The notes beneath the pieces were generated by a model. That model was not told where the DNA came from. It worked only from the letters and a program-made list of their open reading frames with translations, and did not search any database. Shown piece after piece: positions 1-7,479 of a stretch of 21,026 nt of DNA. Location of the stretch: positions 1-21,026 of the forward strand of contig CAYZYO010000030.1 of assembly GCA_964482585.1 (NCBI GenBank). The letters run 5' to 3'. A program made the translations under genes and the position numbers. The stretch is from CAYZYO01 sp964482585. Its GTDB lineage: Bacteria > Bacillota > Syntrophomonadia > Syntrophomonadales > Syntrophomonadaceae. Each line of letters begins with the position of its first letter. Positions within the stretch are counted from its first letter, which is position 1.

Positions 1-1134
1 GGGAAGGTTCCATTTTTTGATGTTAATATTCACGGATTAATTCTTGATGGGCAGGGCCGGAAGATGAGTAAGTCACTGGGAAATGGCATAGATCCTATTG
101 AGGTAATTGAGAAGTATGGAGCAGATACCTTGAGGTTTTCTATGGTAACTGGGGTAACCCCTGGCAATGATATCCGGTTCAACTGGAACAAGGTTGAAAA
201 CAGCCGCAACTTTGCCAATAAAATCTGGAATGCTTCCCGTTTTGTTTTAATGAACATGAATGATTACCAGGAAATTGAAGTTGAGGATGAAGAATTAACC
301 CTGGTTGATCATTGGATAATATCCCGCTTAAATCAGAAAAAGGAGCAGGTAACTCAGCTTCTGGAAAAATATGAACTTGGAGAAGCAGCTAAAGAGCTTT
401 ATGAATTTATTTGGGATGAGTTTTGCGATTGGTATATTGAACTAGCTAAACCCCGTTTATTCAATCCAGAAACTGCCCGGGAAAAAACGGTAGTACAGAA
501 TATACTAGGTAGTGTCCTCCGTGATACGTTAAGGCTTCTGCATCCCTTTATGCCTTTCATCACTGAAGATATATATCAAAACCTTCCGTCACATAGCAAT
601 ACGATTATGACCGACAACTGGCCCATTAAAAATGAGGCTGCAGTCCGGGTTAATTCAGTAAGAGAAATGCAGGAGATCATGAGTTTAATAAGGGCATTAA
701 GAAATATCAGGGCTGAATTTAATATTGCGCCAGGTTCTCCAATAAATGCACTTATACTCATTAATGATAGTGATCAAAACAGTATGGTAGAAAAAAATAA
801 ATCTTATATAACAGAGATGGCTGGGGTTAAAGAACTTGATATTGTTAGTCAGCTGGAGGATAAACCAGCTCAGGCTGTATCTGCATTAACTGCGATAGCT
901 GAAATATATGTTCCCTTAAAAGGGGTTATTGACATTGAAAAAGAGACCTTGAGGTTGGAAAAAGAATTAAGAAAAGCTGACGGTGATTTGAATAAGGCGG
1001 AAAACAAACTGAGTAACGAAAAATTTTTATCCCGGGCACCTGGTGAAGTAATAATAAAAGAAAAACAAAAAGCGGAGGAAGCAAGGAAAAAGAAAGAGGG
1101 GATTTTGCAACGGTTACTGATATTGAAAAAGTAA
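1..1134 (+). CDS. valS: Valine--tRNA ligase, C-terminal part (5' end outside window)
   Basis: Class I aminoacyl-tRNA synthetase that charges tRNA-Val in the cytoplasm. The frame is open from base 1, so this is the last 377 residues of a protein that normally has about 880; the HIGH signature lies upstream of the window. The visible part starts with a segment typical of ValRS (VPFFDVNIHG) and the catalytic KMSKS loop at bases 61-78 (KMSKSLGN). The anticodon-binding helical domain follows (HWIISRLN, then WDEFCDWYIELAKPR). A charged C-terminal coiled-coil arm closes the protein (about the last 70 residues, with LSRAPGEVI). The ATG at 64 lies inside the KMSKS loop and is not a real start. The stop at 1132-1134 lies inside the open frame of folC, so the two genes are probably co-transcribed. 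Identification is firm; only the truncation limits it. Confidence 0.97.
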   Translation, partial: GKVPFFDVNIHGLILDGQGRKMSKSLGNGIDPIEVIEKYGADTLRFSMVTGVTPGNDIRFNWNKVENSRNFANKIWNASRFVLMNMNDYQEIEVEDEELTLVDHWIISRLNQKKEQVTQLLEKYELGEAAKELYEFIWDEFCDWYIELAKPRLFNPETAREKTVVQNILGSVLRDTLRLLHPFMPFITEDIYQNLPSHSNTIMTDNWPIKNEAAVRVNSVREMQEIMSLIRALRNIRAEFNIAPGSPINALILINDSDQNSMVEKNKSYITEMAGVKELDIVSQLEDKPAQAVSALTAIAEIYVPLKGVIDIEKETLRLEKELRKADGDLNKAENKLSNEKFLSRAPGEVIIKEKQKAEEARKKKEGILQRLLILKK

Positions 1135-1154
1135 TAACCAAATACCTGAGCGAT

Positions 1155-2423
1155 TTGAGTTCTCTGGGAATTATTCCCGGGTTAAGCCGAATAGAAAAAC
1201 TTCTTAGAATGATGGGAAACCCGGAAAAAGAGTTAAAAACGGTCCATATAGCAGGTACTAATGGTAAGGGAACAACTGCTTTAATAATAGACAACATATT
1301 AAGTAGGGCAGGCTACCGTATAGGAAGGTTTACTTCACCCCATATTAACTCCTATTTGGAGAGGATAACTATAAATGGCAAAAAAATTGATGAGAAAATA
1401 TGCTGGAATTATCTGGAGGATATTAAAACTAAAATCGACCTTATGCTAAAAGAGGGTTTTGACCATCCTACTGAGTTTGAAGTATTAACTGCTATAGCAT
1501 TTAAGTATTTTAAAGATTGTAATGTAGACCTGGCAGTTCTTGAGGTTGGATTAGGGGGTATATATGACTCAACTAATGTAGTGAAACCTCTAGTTTCTAT
1601 TATTACCAGTATAGATTATGATCATATGGAATACTTGGGCAGTACCATTGAGGATATTGCAGCTAATAAAGCAGGTATTATCAAAAGAAATATCCCGGTT
1701 ATTGTTGGACCAATGGATAATAGAGCATTAAAGATTGTCCGGGAAAAGGCCCATCTTTGCGATTCGCCGGTTTATTTTAATTCCCAGGTTCAGATTATAA
1801 AAAAAAGAGAGCATGATTTGACCGGTCAACTAATAGATATTATATATCCGGGAGGTACTCTTGAAGAAGTACTTTATTCATTATTGGGAGAGTTTCAGCT
1901 TAACAATTTAAGTGTGGTATTAGTAGCGATACAGATATTGCAGGAAAAAGGANNNNNNNNNNAAATCAATGCTGATGCTATTAGAGAGAGTCTAGCTTAT
2001 TTAAATAATCCTGGAAGGATGGAAATAGTATCAAAAAATCCTTTGGTTATTATAGATTCGGGGCATAATCCTCATGCAGTTAAAGCCGTGACTCAAACCT
2101 TAAATAGTTTATTCTATGACCGGAAACGAGTACTTATTATAGGGATCCTGGATGATAAAGATATTGATGGGATGTTAGAAATACTGGGAAGTAAAACCCG
2201 GGCTTGTGTAGTGACTAAACCTTACAGTTTACGTGCTGAAAACTGGTTAAATATAAAAAAAGCCTGGGAAAATTTATATCCAGATAAAGAAGTATTGGCA
2301 GTAGAACACATTAAAAGGGCGGTTAGTATTGGACTGGAAATGGTCAGAGGAGATGAATATATTCTAATTACCGGGTCATTTTATATTACTAATAGGGCGC
2401 GTAAATATTTTATACCGGCTTAA
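1155..2423 (+). CDS. folC: Bifunctional folylpolyglutamate synthase / dihydrofolate synthase
   Basis: Mur-ligase-like ATP-dependent enzyme that adds glutamate to dihydropteroate and to reduced folates, so that folates stay in the cell. Counted from the TTG at 1155, the P-loop is HIAGTNGKGTT (residues 31-41). It is followed by FTSPHINSYLERI, the EVGLGG strand, SIDYDHMEYLG, the NKAGIIK segment and the C-terminal domain motif SGHNPHA. Usual family versions read GLGGRLDATN and DGAHNPHA, so GIYDSTN and DSGHNPHA are mild departures. Ten N bases (1953-1962) hide about four residues; the frame stays open across them, which suits a correctly sized gap. The start is uncertain. TTG 1155 has no clear ribosome binding site, and family-like sequence (IEKVITKYLSDLSSLG) continues upstream in frame to about 1122, where only ATT is available. 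The nearest binding-site-like stretch is 1094-1101. The gene directly follows valS, as in many Firmicutes. Confidence 0.93.
   Translation: MSSLGIIPGLSRIEKLLRMMGNPEKELKTVHIAGTNGKGTTALIIDNILSRAGYRIGRFTSPHINSYLERITINGKKIDEKICWNYLEDIKTKIDLMLKEGFDHPTEFEVLTAIAFKYFKDCNVDLAVLEVGLGGIYDSTNVVKPLVSIITSIDYDHMEYLGSTIEDIAANKAGIIKRNIPVIVGPMDNRALKIVREKAHLCDSPVYFNSQVQIIKKREHDLTGQLIDIIYPGGTLEEVLYSLLGEFQLNNLSVVLVAIQILQEKGXXXXINADAIRESLAYLNNPGRMEIVSKNPLVIIDSGHNPHAVKAVTQTLNSLFYDRKRVLIIGILDDKDIDGMLEILGSKTRACVVTKPYSLRAENWLNIKKAWENLYPDKEVLAVEHIKRAVSIGLEMVRGDEYILITGSFYITNRARKYFIPA
1953..1962. other. Assembly gap of ten N inside folC
   Basis: Ten undetermined bases interrupt folC between codons for GXXXXIN. The frame is open on both sides and the spacing matches the expected family loop, so the true sequence is probably close to ten bases long. 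Nothing can be said about its content. Confidence 0.99.
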
Positions 2424-2466
2424 CCGGCAGTTAAAAAGTTAAAGATTCAAATTGGGAGGTATTAGC

Positions 2467-3105
2467 CTGGTCTTTAAACTAATACCACGAGAGGAAAAAT
2501 TCTTTGATTATTTTAAAAGCCTATCTGATCTTATTTATGAGGCGGCCTTTACCATTGATAATTTTTTTATAAACCCGGAAGAATCCAGTGAAAAGCTAAG
2601 CGAGATCGATGAATTAGAAAAAAGAGGAGAGGCCATTCTATCATTAGTTATAAATAAATTAAACTCTTCATTTATTACCCCATTTGATCGAGAAGATATT
2701 TTATTAATATCTAGATTACTTAATAGCAGCATCAGCCATTTCCGTGGTATTATACAAAAATATGTAATATATAGAGTTAAGACTTTAGACAGGTCGAAGA
2801 AAAACCTGCAGGAAATAAATGGTATATTAGTTCAATCAGCAATTAAAATTAAACAAGCAGTAATACTATTACCAAATATCAGGGATAAAAATGATGAAAT
2901 AATGATGCTGGCTTATGAAATACTTCTTTATCAGCACCAGGGTCATTGTTTATGCAGAGAAAGTATGGGTTTTTTATTTGCTGGTAATTATAATGTAGTT
3001 GATGTTATTAAGTGGAAAGAAATATACCGGCAGTTAGAAAATGCCTTAGATAGTTATGAAAATCTGGGAAATATAATACGGGAAGTAGCTGTAAAATATG
3101 TTTAG
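2467..3105 (+). CDS. DUF47 / PhoU-like accessory protein of a phosphate permease
   Basis: Small all-helical cytoplasmic protein of the DUF47 (TIGR00153, PhoU-like) family, usually encoded beside PiT-type phosphate transporters and thought to modulate them. It opens with FKLIPREEKFFDYF, the typical beginning of the family, and continues as amphipathic helices. It is about 212 residues, the usual length. The frame has a TTG at 2452, but the strong site GGGAGGT (2454-2460) lies downstream of that codon. The site is 6 bases before a CTG at 2467, and that start gives the family's normal N-terminus. I therefore prefer CTG 2467; TTG 2452 is the conservative alternative. The 3' end overlaps the permease gene by eight bases, which implies joint translation and function. 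The family call is confident; the regulatory role is inferred from the family. Confidence 0.85.
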   Translation: MVFKLIPREEKFFDYFKSLSDLIYEAAFTIDNFFINPEESSEKLSEIDELEKRGEAILSLVINKLNSSFITPFDREDILLISRLLNSSISHFRGIIQKYVIYRVKTLDRSKKNLQEINGILVQSAIKIKQAVILLPNIRDKNDEIMMLAYEILLYQHQGHCLCRESMGFLFAGNYNVVDVIKWKEIYRQLENALDSYENLGNIIREVAVKYV

Positions 3106-4087
3106 CATAACGATGGTTATGCTGGTTATTTTTTTAGCTCTTATCTTTGATTTTATAAATGGTTTTCATGATACAGCTAACGCTGTTGCTACAGCGGTTT
3201 CAACGAAAGCTATTAAGCCTTACCAGGCTATTGCGATTGCAGCTTTTTTTAATTTTGCCGGTGCGCTAAGTGGGACAGCAGTAGCTTCTACAATAGGAAA
3301 AAACATTATTGCCCCCGATTTAATCAATCCTTTAATTTTAATCGCAGCGTTGATAGGAGCAATATTCTGGAATATTTTTACCTGGTATTTTGGCATTCCC
3401 AGCAGTTCATCACATGCATTGATTGGCGGTTTAATCGGAGCTATTATAGCAGGATTTGGTATCAATTGTATAAAGTGGTATGGTTTAGGGATGATTATTG
3501 CCGGATTAATAATATCACCACTTGCTGGTTTTATTGCTGGTGACCTGGTAATGATATTATTATTTTTAGCATTTAAAAATAATTCTCCTGTAAAGATAAA
3601 TAATAATTTTAGAAAACTTCAGGTAATATCATCATGTATGGCATCATTTGCCCATGGTTCTAATGATGCCCAGAAATCAATGGCAGTAATAACTATGGCT
3701 TTAGTTAGTGCTGGTTTACTTACTGTTTTTCAAGTACCTATCTGGGTAAAAATCATATGTGCATTTGCAATAGCATGTGGAACTGCTGTAGGCGGATGGA
3801 AAATAATTAAAACTATGGGGCAAAAGCTATATAATATAGAACCAATTAATGGATTTGCAGCTGATTTAACTTCATCTATAGTAGTTTATTCAGCTAGTTT
3901 ACTCGGTTTCCCGGTTAGTACCACCCATGTTATTTCTTCGTCTATTATGGGAGTAGGTGCAGCTAAACGATTTAAAGGAATGAGATGGTCTGTAGCCAAT
4001 AAGATTATTATAGCTTGGTTTATAACTATCCCGGCATCAGCACTGGCAGCTATGGGTACTTATGATATATTATTAGTAATCACTTAG
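3098..4087 (+). CDS. pit: PiT-family inorganic phosphate transporter
   Basis: Integral membrane permease that imports phosphate by cation symport. It has about ten hydrophobic segments. The two inverted family signatures are both present: GFHDTANAVAT near residue 21, with SSSHALIGG after it, and the second copy FAHGSNDAQKSM with VSTTHVISSSIMGVG towards the C-terminus. At 329 residues it has the compact bacterial and archaeal length. The ATG start overlaps the end of the DUF47 gene by eight bases, so the pair forms a two-gene transport unit. A hairpin follows the stop at 4091-4124. The driving ion (H+ or Na+) cannot be read from the sequence, and a sulfate-transporting relative is possible but less likely given the DUF47 partner. 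Confidence 0.93.
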   Translation: MFSITMVMLVIFLALIFDFINGFHDTANAVATAVSTKAIKPYQAIAIAAFFNFAGALSGTAVASTIGKNIIAPDLINPLILIAALIGAIFWNIFTWYFGIPSSSSHALIGGLIGAIIAGFGINCIKWYGLGMIIAGLIISPLAGFIAGDLVMILLFLAFKNNSPVKINNNFRKLQVISSCMASFAHGSNDAQKSMAVITMALVSAGLLTVFQVPIWVKIICAFAIACGTAVGGWKIIKTMGQKLYNIEPINGFAADLTSSIVVYSASLLGFPVSTTHVISSSIMGVGAAKRFKGMRWSVANKIIIAWFITIPASALAAMGTYDILLVIT

Positions 4088-4090
4088 TAA

Positions 4091-4124
4091 GAGAATAAAG
4101 GGTGGTTATCACCTCTTTATTCTC
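4091..4124 (+). terminator. Hairpin after the phosphate permease gene
   Basis: GAGAATAAAG GGTG pairs with CACC T CTTTATTCTC. This gives a ten-bp outer stem, one bulged base and a four-bp inner stem around a five-base loop. It begins three bases after the permease stop. No T-tract follows, but the right arm is T-rich, so it may be a weak or bidirectional terminator, or an mRNA 3'-end stabiliser. Confidence 0.6.
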
Positions 4125-4180
4125 ATGAGTGGTTGTATCCTCCGGACATGTCGGGTTAATTAGAATTTTTTTCATTGAGT

Positions 4181-4202
4181 AGTATTTTGGAATTAAAATA
4201 CT
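4181..4202. promoter_or_regulatory. Perfect inverted repeat upstream of rex
   Basis: AGTATTTT and AAAATACT form perfect eight-bp arms around GGAATT. The element lies about 75 bases before the rex start and directly follows a weak -35-like TTGAGT (4175-4180). Its position and dyad symmetry suit a repressor site, but it does not match the known Rex box (TTGTGA-N6-TCACAA type). The rest of the gap between the permease and rex shows no gene. Confidence 0.4.
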
Positions 4203-4275
4203 TCGATACGGATTTCTCAAACTCTTCTTTCATGTTAAAATGGATTAATAAAATATTATTTAAGGAGTGGGGAGC

Positions 4276-4905
4276 TTGAAAGTATATAAAATTCCCGAAG
4301 CAACAGTTATGAGGCTCTCTATTTACTCCCGTTTTTTACATCAGTTATCTGATGAAAGCATTGAAACAGTTTCTTCTGATGAAATTGCCAAAGGTGTGGG
4401 AGTAAGTTCTGCCCAAGTACGAAAAGACCTTGCTTATTTCGGTGAGTTTGGAACCAGGGGAGTAGGATATAAGGTTGAGGAATTATATGGAAATTTAATG
4501 AGCATACTTGGACTTGACCAGATGTGGAATGTTATTATCATAGGAGCTGGAAAACTTGGTTCAGCTCTAGCTCTCTATCAAGGTTTTTCAGATAGGGGAT
4601 TTAAAGTGAGTGCTATCCTTGATATTGATGAGAAAAAAATTGGTAGTAGACTTGATGGGGTAATAATTGAGCCATTGGAAGTCCTCAATCAAAAGGTGAA
4701 AGAATATAACGTCAATATTGGGATGGTTTCAGTTCCGGCATCGGGAGCCCAGGATGTTACTGATAAATTAGTTCAAGCAGGTATTAAAGCTATTCTTAAT
4801 TTCTCGCCAAGGGTACTGAAGGTTCCGAATGATGTTATTCTACGGAATGTGGATCTTTCAGTAAACCTGGAGGTTTTAAGCTTTAATCTGGTTTTTAATA
4901 AATAA
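4276..4905 (+). CDS. rex: Redox-sensing transcriptional repressor Rex
   Basis: Cytoplasmic DNA-binding repressor that senses the NADH/NAD+ ratio. In anaerobic Firmicutes it controls fermentation and reductant-disposal genes. The N-terminal winged helix (residues about 5-75) includes SSAQVRKDLAYFGEFGTRGVGY, and a Rossmann domain follows with IIIGAGKLGSAL (glycines at 90, 92 and 95). The C-terminal domain-swap helix lies near NLEVLSFNLVF. The length of 209 residues is normal. An upstream in-frame GTG (4267) lies within the binding site AAGGAG (4262-4267), so the TTG at 4276 eight bases later is the real start and gives the usual MKVYKIPEATVMRL beginning. It is a single-gene unit with a hairpin on each side. 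No Rex-type operator is visible nearby, so autoregulation is not supported by the sequence. Confidence 0.95.
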   Translation: MKVYKIPEATVMRLSIYSRFLHQLSDESIETVSSDEIAKGVGVSSAQVRKDLAYFGEFGTRGVGYKVEELYGNLMSILGLDQMWNVIIIGAGKLGSALALYQGFSDRGFKVSAILDIDEKKIGSRLDGVIIEPLEVLNQKVKEYNVNIGMVSVPASGAQDVTDKLVQAGIKAILNFSPRVLKVPNDVILRNVDLSVNLEVLSFNLVFNK

Positions 4906-4922
4906 ATATTAAATTTAGGTTC

Positions 4923-4965
4923 AGGTAGTATATGATTAACAAAATAATAATTATACTGCCTTTTT
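4923..4965 (+). terminator. Terminator-like hairpin after rex
   Basis: AGGTAGTATA (4923-4932) pairs with TATACTGCCT (4952-4961), with one G-U pair, around a 19-base AT-rich loop. It is followed by a T run to 4965. It starts 18 bases after the rex stop. The large loop makes it weaker than a textbook terminator. Confidence 0.6.
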
Positions 4966-5123
4966 GCTGTCACTTAAGGGGTTGCTTTTTTCTCGAAAGA
5001 TATAACCTTATTTTACCAGGTTTTACTCATCTTGTTTTTAAAAGATACTAGTGCTAAACTAAAAAATAAGTTAACAGGCTAAAGTCTACGAAACTTTTAG
5101 ATTATTATAAATAGGAATGAGCA

Positions 5124-5729
5124 ATGCCAAAATATCAATTAGAGTCAAAAAAAATTATTTTAGCATCCCGGTCACCCAGAAGGCAAATGTTGCTTAAAGG
5201 ACTGGGAGTTAATTTTTTGTGCATACCAGCGGAAATTGAGGAAACTGTTTTCCCATCAGAAAAACCAATAGCAGCAGTCAAAAGAATAGCCGTACAGAAA
5301 GCAGAAACGGTATCTAAAACATTAAATGAAGGTATTGTTATTGCTGCTGATACCATAGTAGTATATAAAGAAAAGATACTGGGTCAGCCTTTAGACAAAT
5401 ACGATGCTTTTAAAAAACTGTCTATTCTTAATGGACAAGATCATGATGTTATTACTGCTTTATGCATAATAGATGTTTTATCTAATGAAATAGAGATTGA
5501 GGCCGAGACGACCAGAGTATTCTTCCGTCAAATGTCAGAAGGGGAGATATGGGGGTATATAAACACCGGTGAACCAATGGATAAAGCAGGTGCGTATGGA
5601 ATACAGGGTTTGGGATCAATATTTGTGAACAGAATAGAAGGTTGCTTTTATAATGTTGTAGGGTTACCTTTAAATAGATTGTATTTGATGCTTAGAAAAC
5701 ATGGGGTGGATTTGTTAAAGGGGTATTAA
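5124..5729 (+). CDS. maf: Maf-family nucleoside triphosphate pyrophosphatase
   Basis: House-cleaning enzyme that hydrolyses dTTP, UTP and modified nucleotides to monophosphates and pyrophosphate; in Bacillus, Maf also affects septum formation. Visible family motifs are the N-terminal substrate loop LASRSPRRQMLL, the IAADTIVV segment, and TGEPMDKAGAYGIQG near residue 153. The length of 201 residues is slightly above the usual 190-200. The ATG start has a modest AGGA about eight bases upstream. It is the first gene of the probable maf-radC-mreBCD-mrdA operon and ends one base before the radC start. A weak promoter candidate lies at 5032-5060 (TTGTTT, 17-base spacer, TAAACT). The 4966-5123 gap holds nothing else I can support. 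Confidence 0.94.
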   Translation: MPKYQLESKKIILASRSPRRQMLLKGLGVNFLCIPAEIEETVFPSEKPIAAVKRIAVQKAETVSKTLNEGIVIAADTIVVYKEKILGQPLDKYDAFKKLSILNGQDHDVITALCIIDVLSNEIEIEAETTRVFFRQMSEGEIWGYINTGEPMDKAGAYGIQGLGSIFVNRIEGCFYNVVGLPLNRLYLMLRKHGVDLLKGY

Positions 5730-5730
5730 T

Positions 5731-6417
5731 TTGAATGAATATAATATAAGTATAAAGAATATGCCCGAAAATATGCGCCCTCGCGAAAAACTATTAAACT
5801 GGGGTGAGACCAAATTAAGTGATGTAGAACTCCTGGCTATAATACTAGGAATGGGTACAAGGAATGTAAGTGCTCTAGAACTGGCAAATTTTCTGGTAGT
5901 CAAATACAAGGGTTTAAGGGGTCTAAAAGAATCCAGTTTGGAAGAATTAATTGAGGAACGGGGGATAGGACCAGCTAAGGCGGTTACAATTAAAGCGGCT
6001 GTTGAATTAGGAAGAAGAATAGCGGTTAATGTACAGGGGAAAATACCAATTAAATCGCCTGAAGATGTTCGAAATATCGTTATGGAGGAAATGCGGTATT
6101 TTGACCGGGAACATTTCCGTTCCTTATACCTAGATCGGAAAGGTGGACTTATTGTTATGGAAGATGTATCAGTGGGCGGTTTACACAGTTCTATAGTGCA
6201 TCCCCGCGAGGTCTTTAAGACGGCGGTAAAAAAAAGTGCAGCTTCCATAATACTTGTACATAACCATCCGAGTGGAGATCCTACTCCTAGTAAAGAAGAT
6301 ATTGAAGTAACTAAAAGATTAATTGAAGCTGGCAAAATTATGGGAATTGAAGTTTTAGATCATATTATTATTGGTGAAGGTAATTATTGTAGTTTAAAAG
6401 CAAGAGGTCTAATATGA
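5731..6417 (+). CDS. radC: RadC-family JAB/MPN domain protein
   Basis: RadC/YsxA protein whose cellular role is unsettled; the old link to recombinational repair is not well supported. It has an N-terminal helix-hairpin-helix region (about residues 65-95, EERGIGPAKAVTIKAAVELGRR) and a C-terminal JAMM metalloprotease-like domain. The metal motif is complete: H177-x-H179 with D190 in HNHPSGDPTPSKED, and E160 just upstream. The TTG start is chosen because AAAGGGG lies eight bases before it and because the protein then begins with the usual ISIKNMPENMRPREKLL. It is one base after maf and 25 bases before mreB, the standard maf-radC-mreB order of Firmicutes. The 228-residue length is typical. Confidence 0.95.
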   Translation: MNEYNISIKNMPENMRPREKLLNWGETKLSDVELLAIILGMGTRNVSALELANFLVVKYKGLRGLKESSLEELIEERGIGPAKAVTIKAAVELGRRIAVNVQGKIPIKSPEDVRNIVMEEMRYFDREHFRSLYLDRKGGLIVMEDVSVGGLHSSIVHPREVFKTAVKKSAASIILVHNHPSGDPTPSKEDIEVTKRLIEAGKIMGIEVLDHIIIGEGNYCSLKARGLI

Positions 6418-6442
6418 ATAAATTTAAGGAGGAAATAGTAAA

Positions 6443-7465
6443 GTGGTCTTTGGAAAAGATATGGGAATAGATCTTGGTACTGCTAATACTCTGGTTCATT
6501 TAAAAGGTAAAGGTATTGTAATGCGTGAACCCTCAGTTGTGGCTGTACAGATAAATAGTGGAAAAGTCCTGGCAGTTGGAGATGAAGCTAAGCGCATGAT
6601 AGGTAGAACTCCCGGGAATATAGTGGCCATTAGGCCCATGAAAGATGGTGTAATAGCTGATTTTGATATTACCCAGGCTATGCTCAAATACTTTATAAAT
6701 AGAGCACTGGGGAAGAGTAATCCATTTATGAGGCCGCGGGTTGTTATAAGTGTACCAACAGGATGTACTACAGTTGAAGAAAGGGCAGTAAGAGAAGCGG
6801 CCATACAGGGAGGAGCCAAGGAGGCATATCTTATTGAGGAACCTATGGCAGCTGCAATAGGTGCCGGGCTACCGGTTCATGAACCTACAGGGAATCTCAT
6901 TGTTGATATTGGAGGCGGAACGACTGAGGTGGCTGTAATATCACTAGGAGGTATAGTAACCTCCAGATCAATTAGAGTTGCTGGTGATAATATGGATGAT
7001 GCGGTTATACAGCATCTGAGAAAAAACTATAATTTACTGATTGGGGAACGTACTGCTGAAGATATTAAGATGAATATTGGATCAGCCATGTGGGAGGGTT
7101 CAGAAGAACATTATGAAGTCCGGGGCCGGGATCTGGTGAGTGGGCTTCCTAAAACTATCAAGGTATCCAGTGGGGAAATACAAAAAGCATTAAAAGAAAC
7201 AGTAGAACAAATAGTTGATGGTATTAAGGTCTGCCTGGAAAAAACCCCCCCCGAGCTGAGTGCTGATATTATGGACAGGGGAATAATTTTAGCAGGTGGT
7301 GGCTCTCTACTCAAAGGGCTGGATAAGTTAATTGCTCAGGAGACTAATATGCCGGTTTATGTTTGTGATGAGCCTCTGGTAGCGGTTGCCCAGGGAACCG
7401 GGAAGGTACTGGAGAATATCGATGTCCTTAGAAAGGTATTGATCATACCGAAAAAATCTATATAG
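6443..7465 (+). CDS. mreB: Rod shape-determining actin-like protein MreB
   Basis: Bacterial actin homologue that forms short membrane-bound filaments and directs lateral-wall synthesis. The actin-fold nucleotide motifs are all present: phosphate 1 GIDLGTANTLVH near residue 8, phosphate 2 VDIGGGTTEVAVI near residue 150, and the adenosine motif ILAGGGSLLKGL near residue 280. The RPRVVISVPTG and EEPMAAAIGAGLPV segments are typical. The 340-residue length is normal. The GTG start has an AAGGAGG ten bases upstream (6426-6432). Position before mreC and mreD identifies it as MreB proper rather than the Mbl or MreBH paralogues. It is expected to act with MreC, MreD, PBP2 and RodA, all encoded downstream in this window. 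Confidence 0.97.
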   Translation: MVFGKDMGIDLGTANTLVHLKGKGIVMREPSVVAVQINSGKVLAVGDEAKRMIGRTPGNIVAIRPMKDGVIADFDITQAMLKYFINRALGKSNPFMRPRVVISVPTGCTTVEERAVREAAIQGGAKEAYLIEEPMAAAIGAGLPVHEPTGNLIVDIGGGTTEVAVISLGGIVTSRSIRVAGDNMDDAVIQHLRKNYNLLIGERTAEDIKMNIGSAMWEGSEEHYEVRGRDLVSGLPKTIKVSSGEIQKALKETVEQIVDGIKVCLEKTPPELSADIMDRGIILAGGGSLLKGLDKLIAQETNMPVYVCDEPLVAVAQGTGKVLENIDVLRKVLIIPKKSI

Positions 7466-7479
7466 TCAGGTGAAAGGTT

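Noticed and set aside
4205..4245. TAAAAT at 4236-4241 as the rex promoter -10 box
   Set aside because: The -10 match is good but the matching -35 position (TTTCTC) is poor, and AT-rich gaps give many such hits. I could not choose a rex promoter with confidence.
5715..6335. Long open frame on the - strand across radC
   Set aside because: It is fully antisense to an unmistakable radC, is rich in Ser, Leu and Ile as reverse-strand shadows are, and has no family signature. The same holds for the other - strand frames inside good + strand genes.
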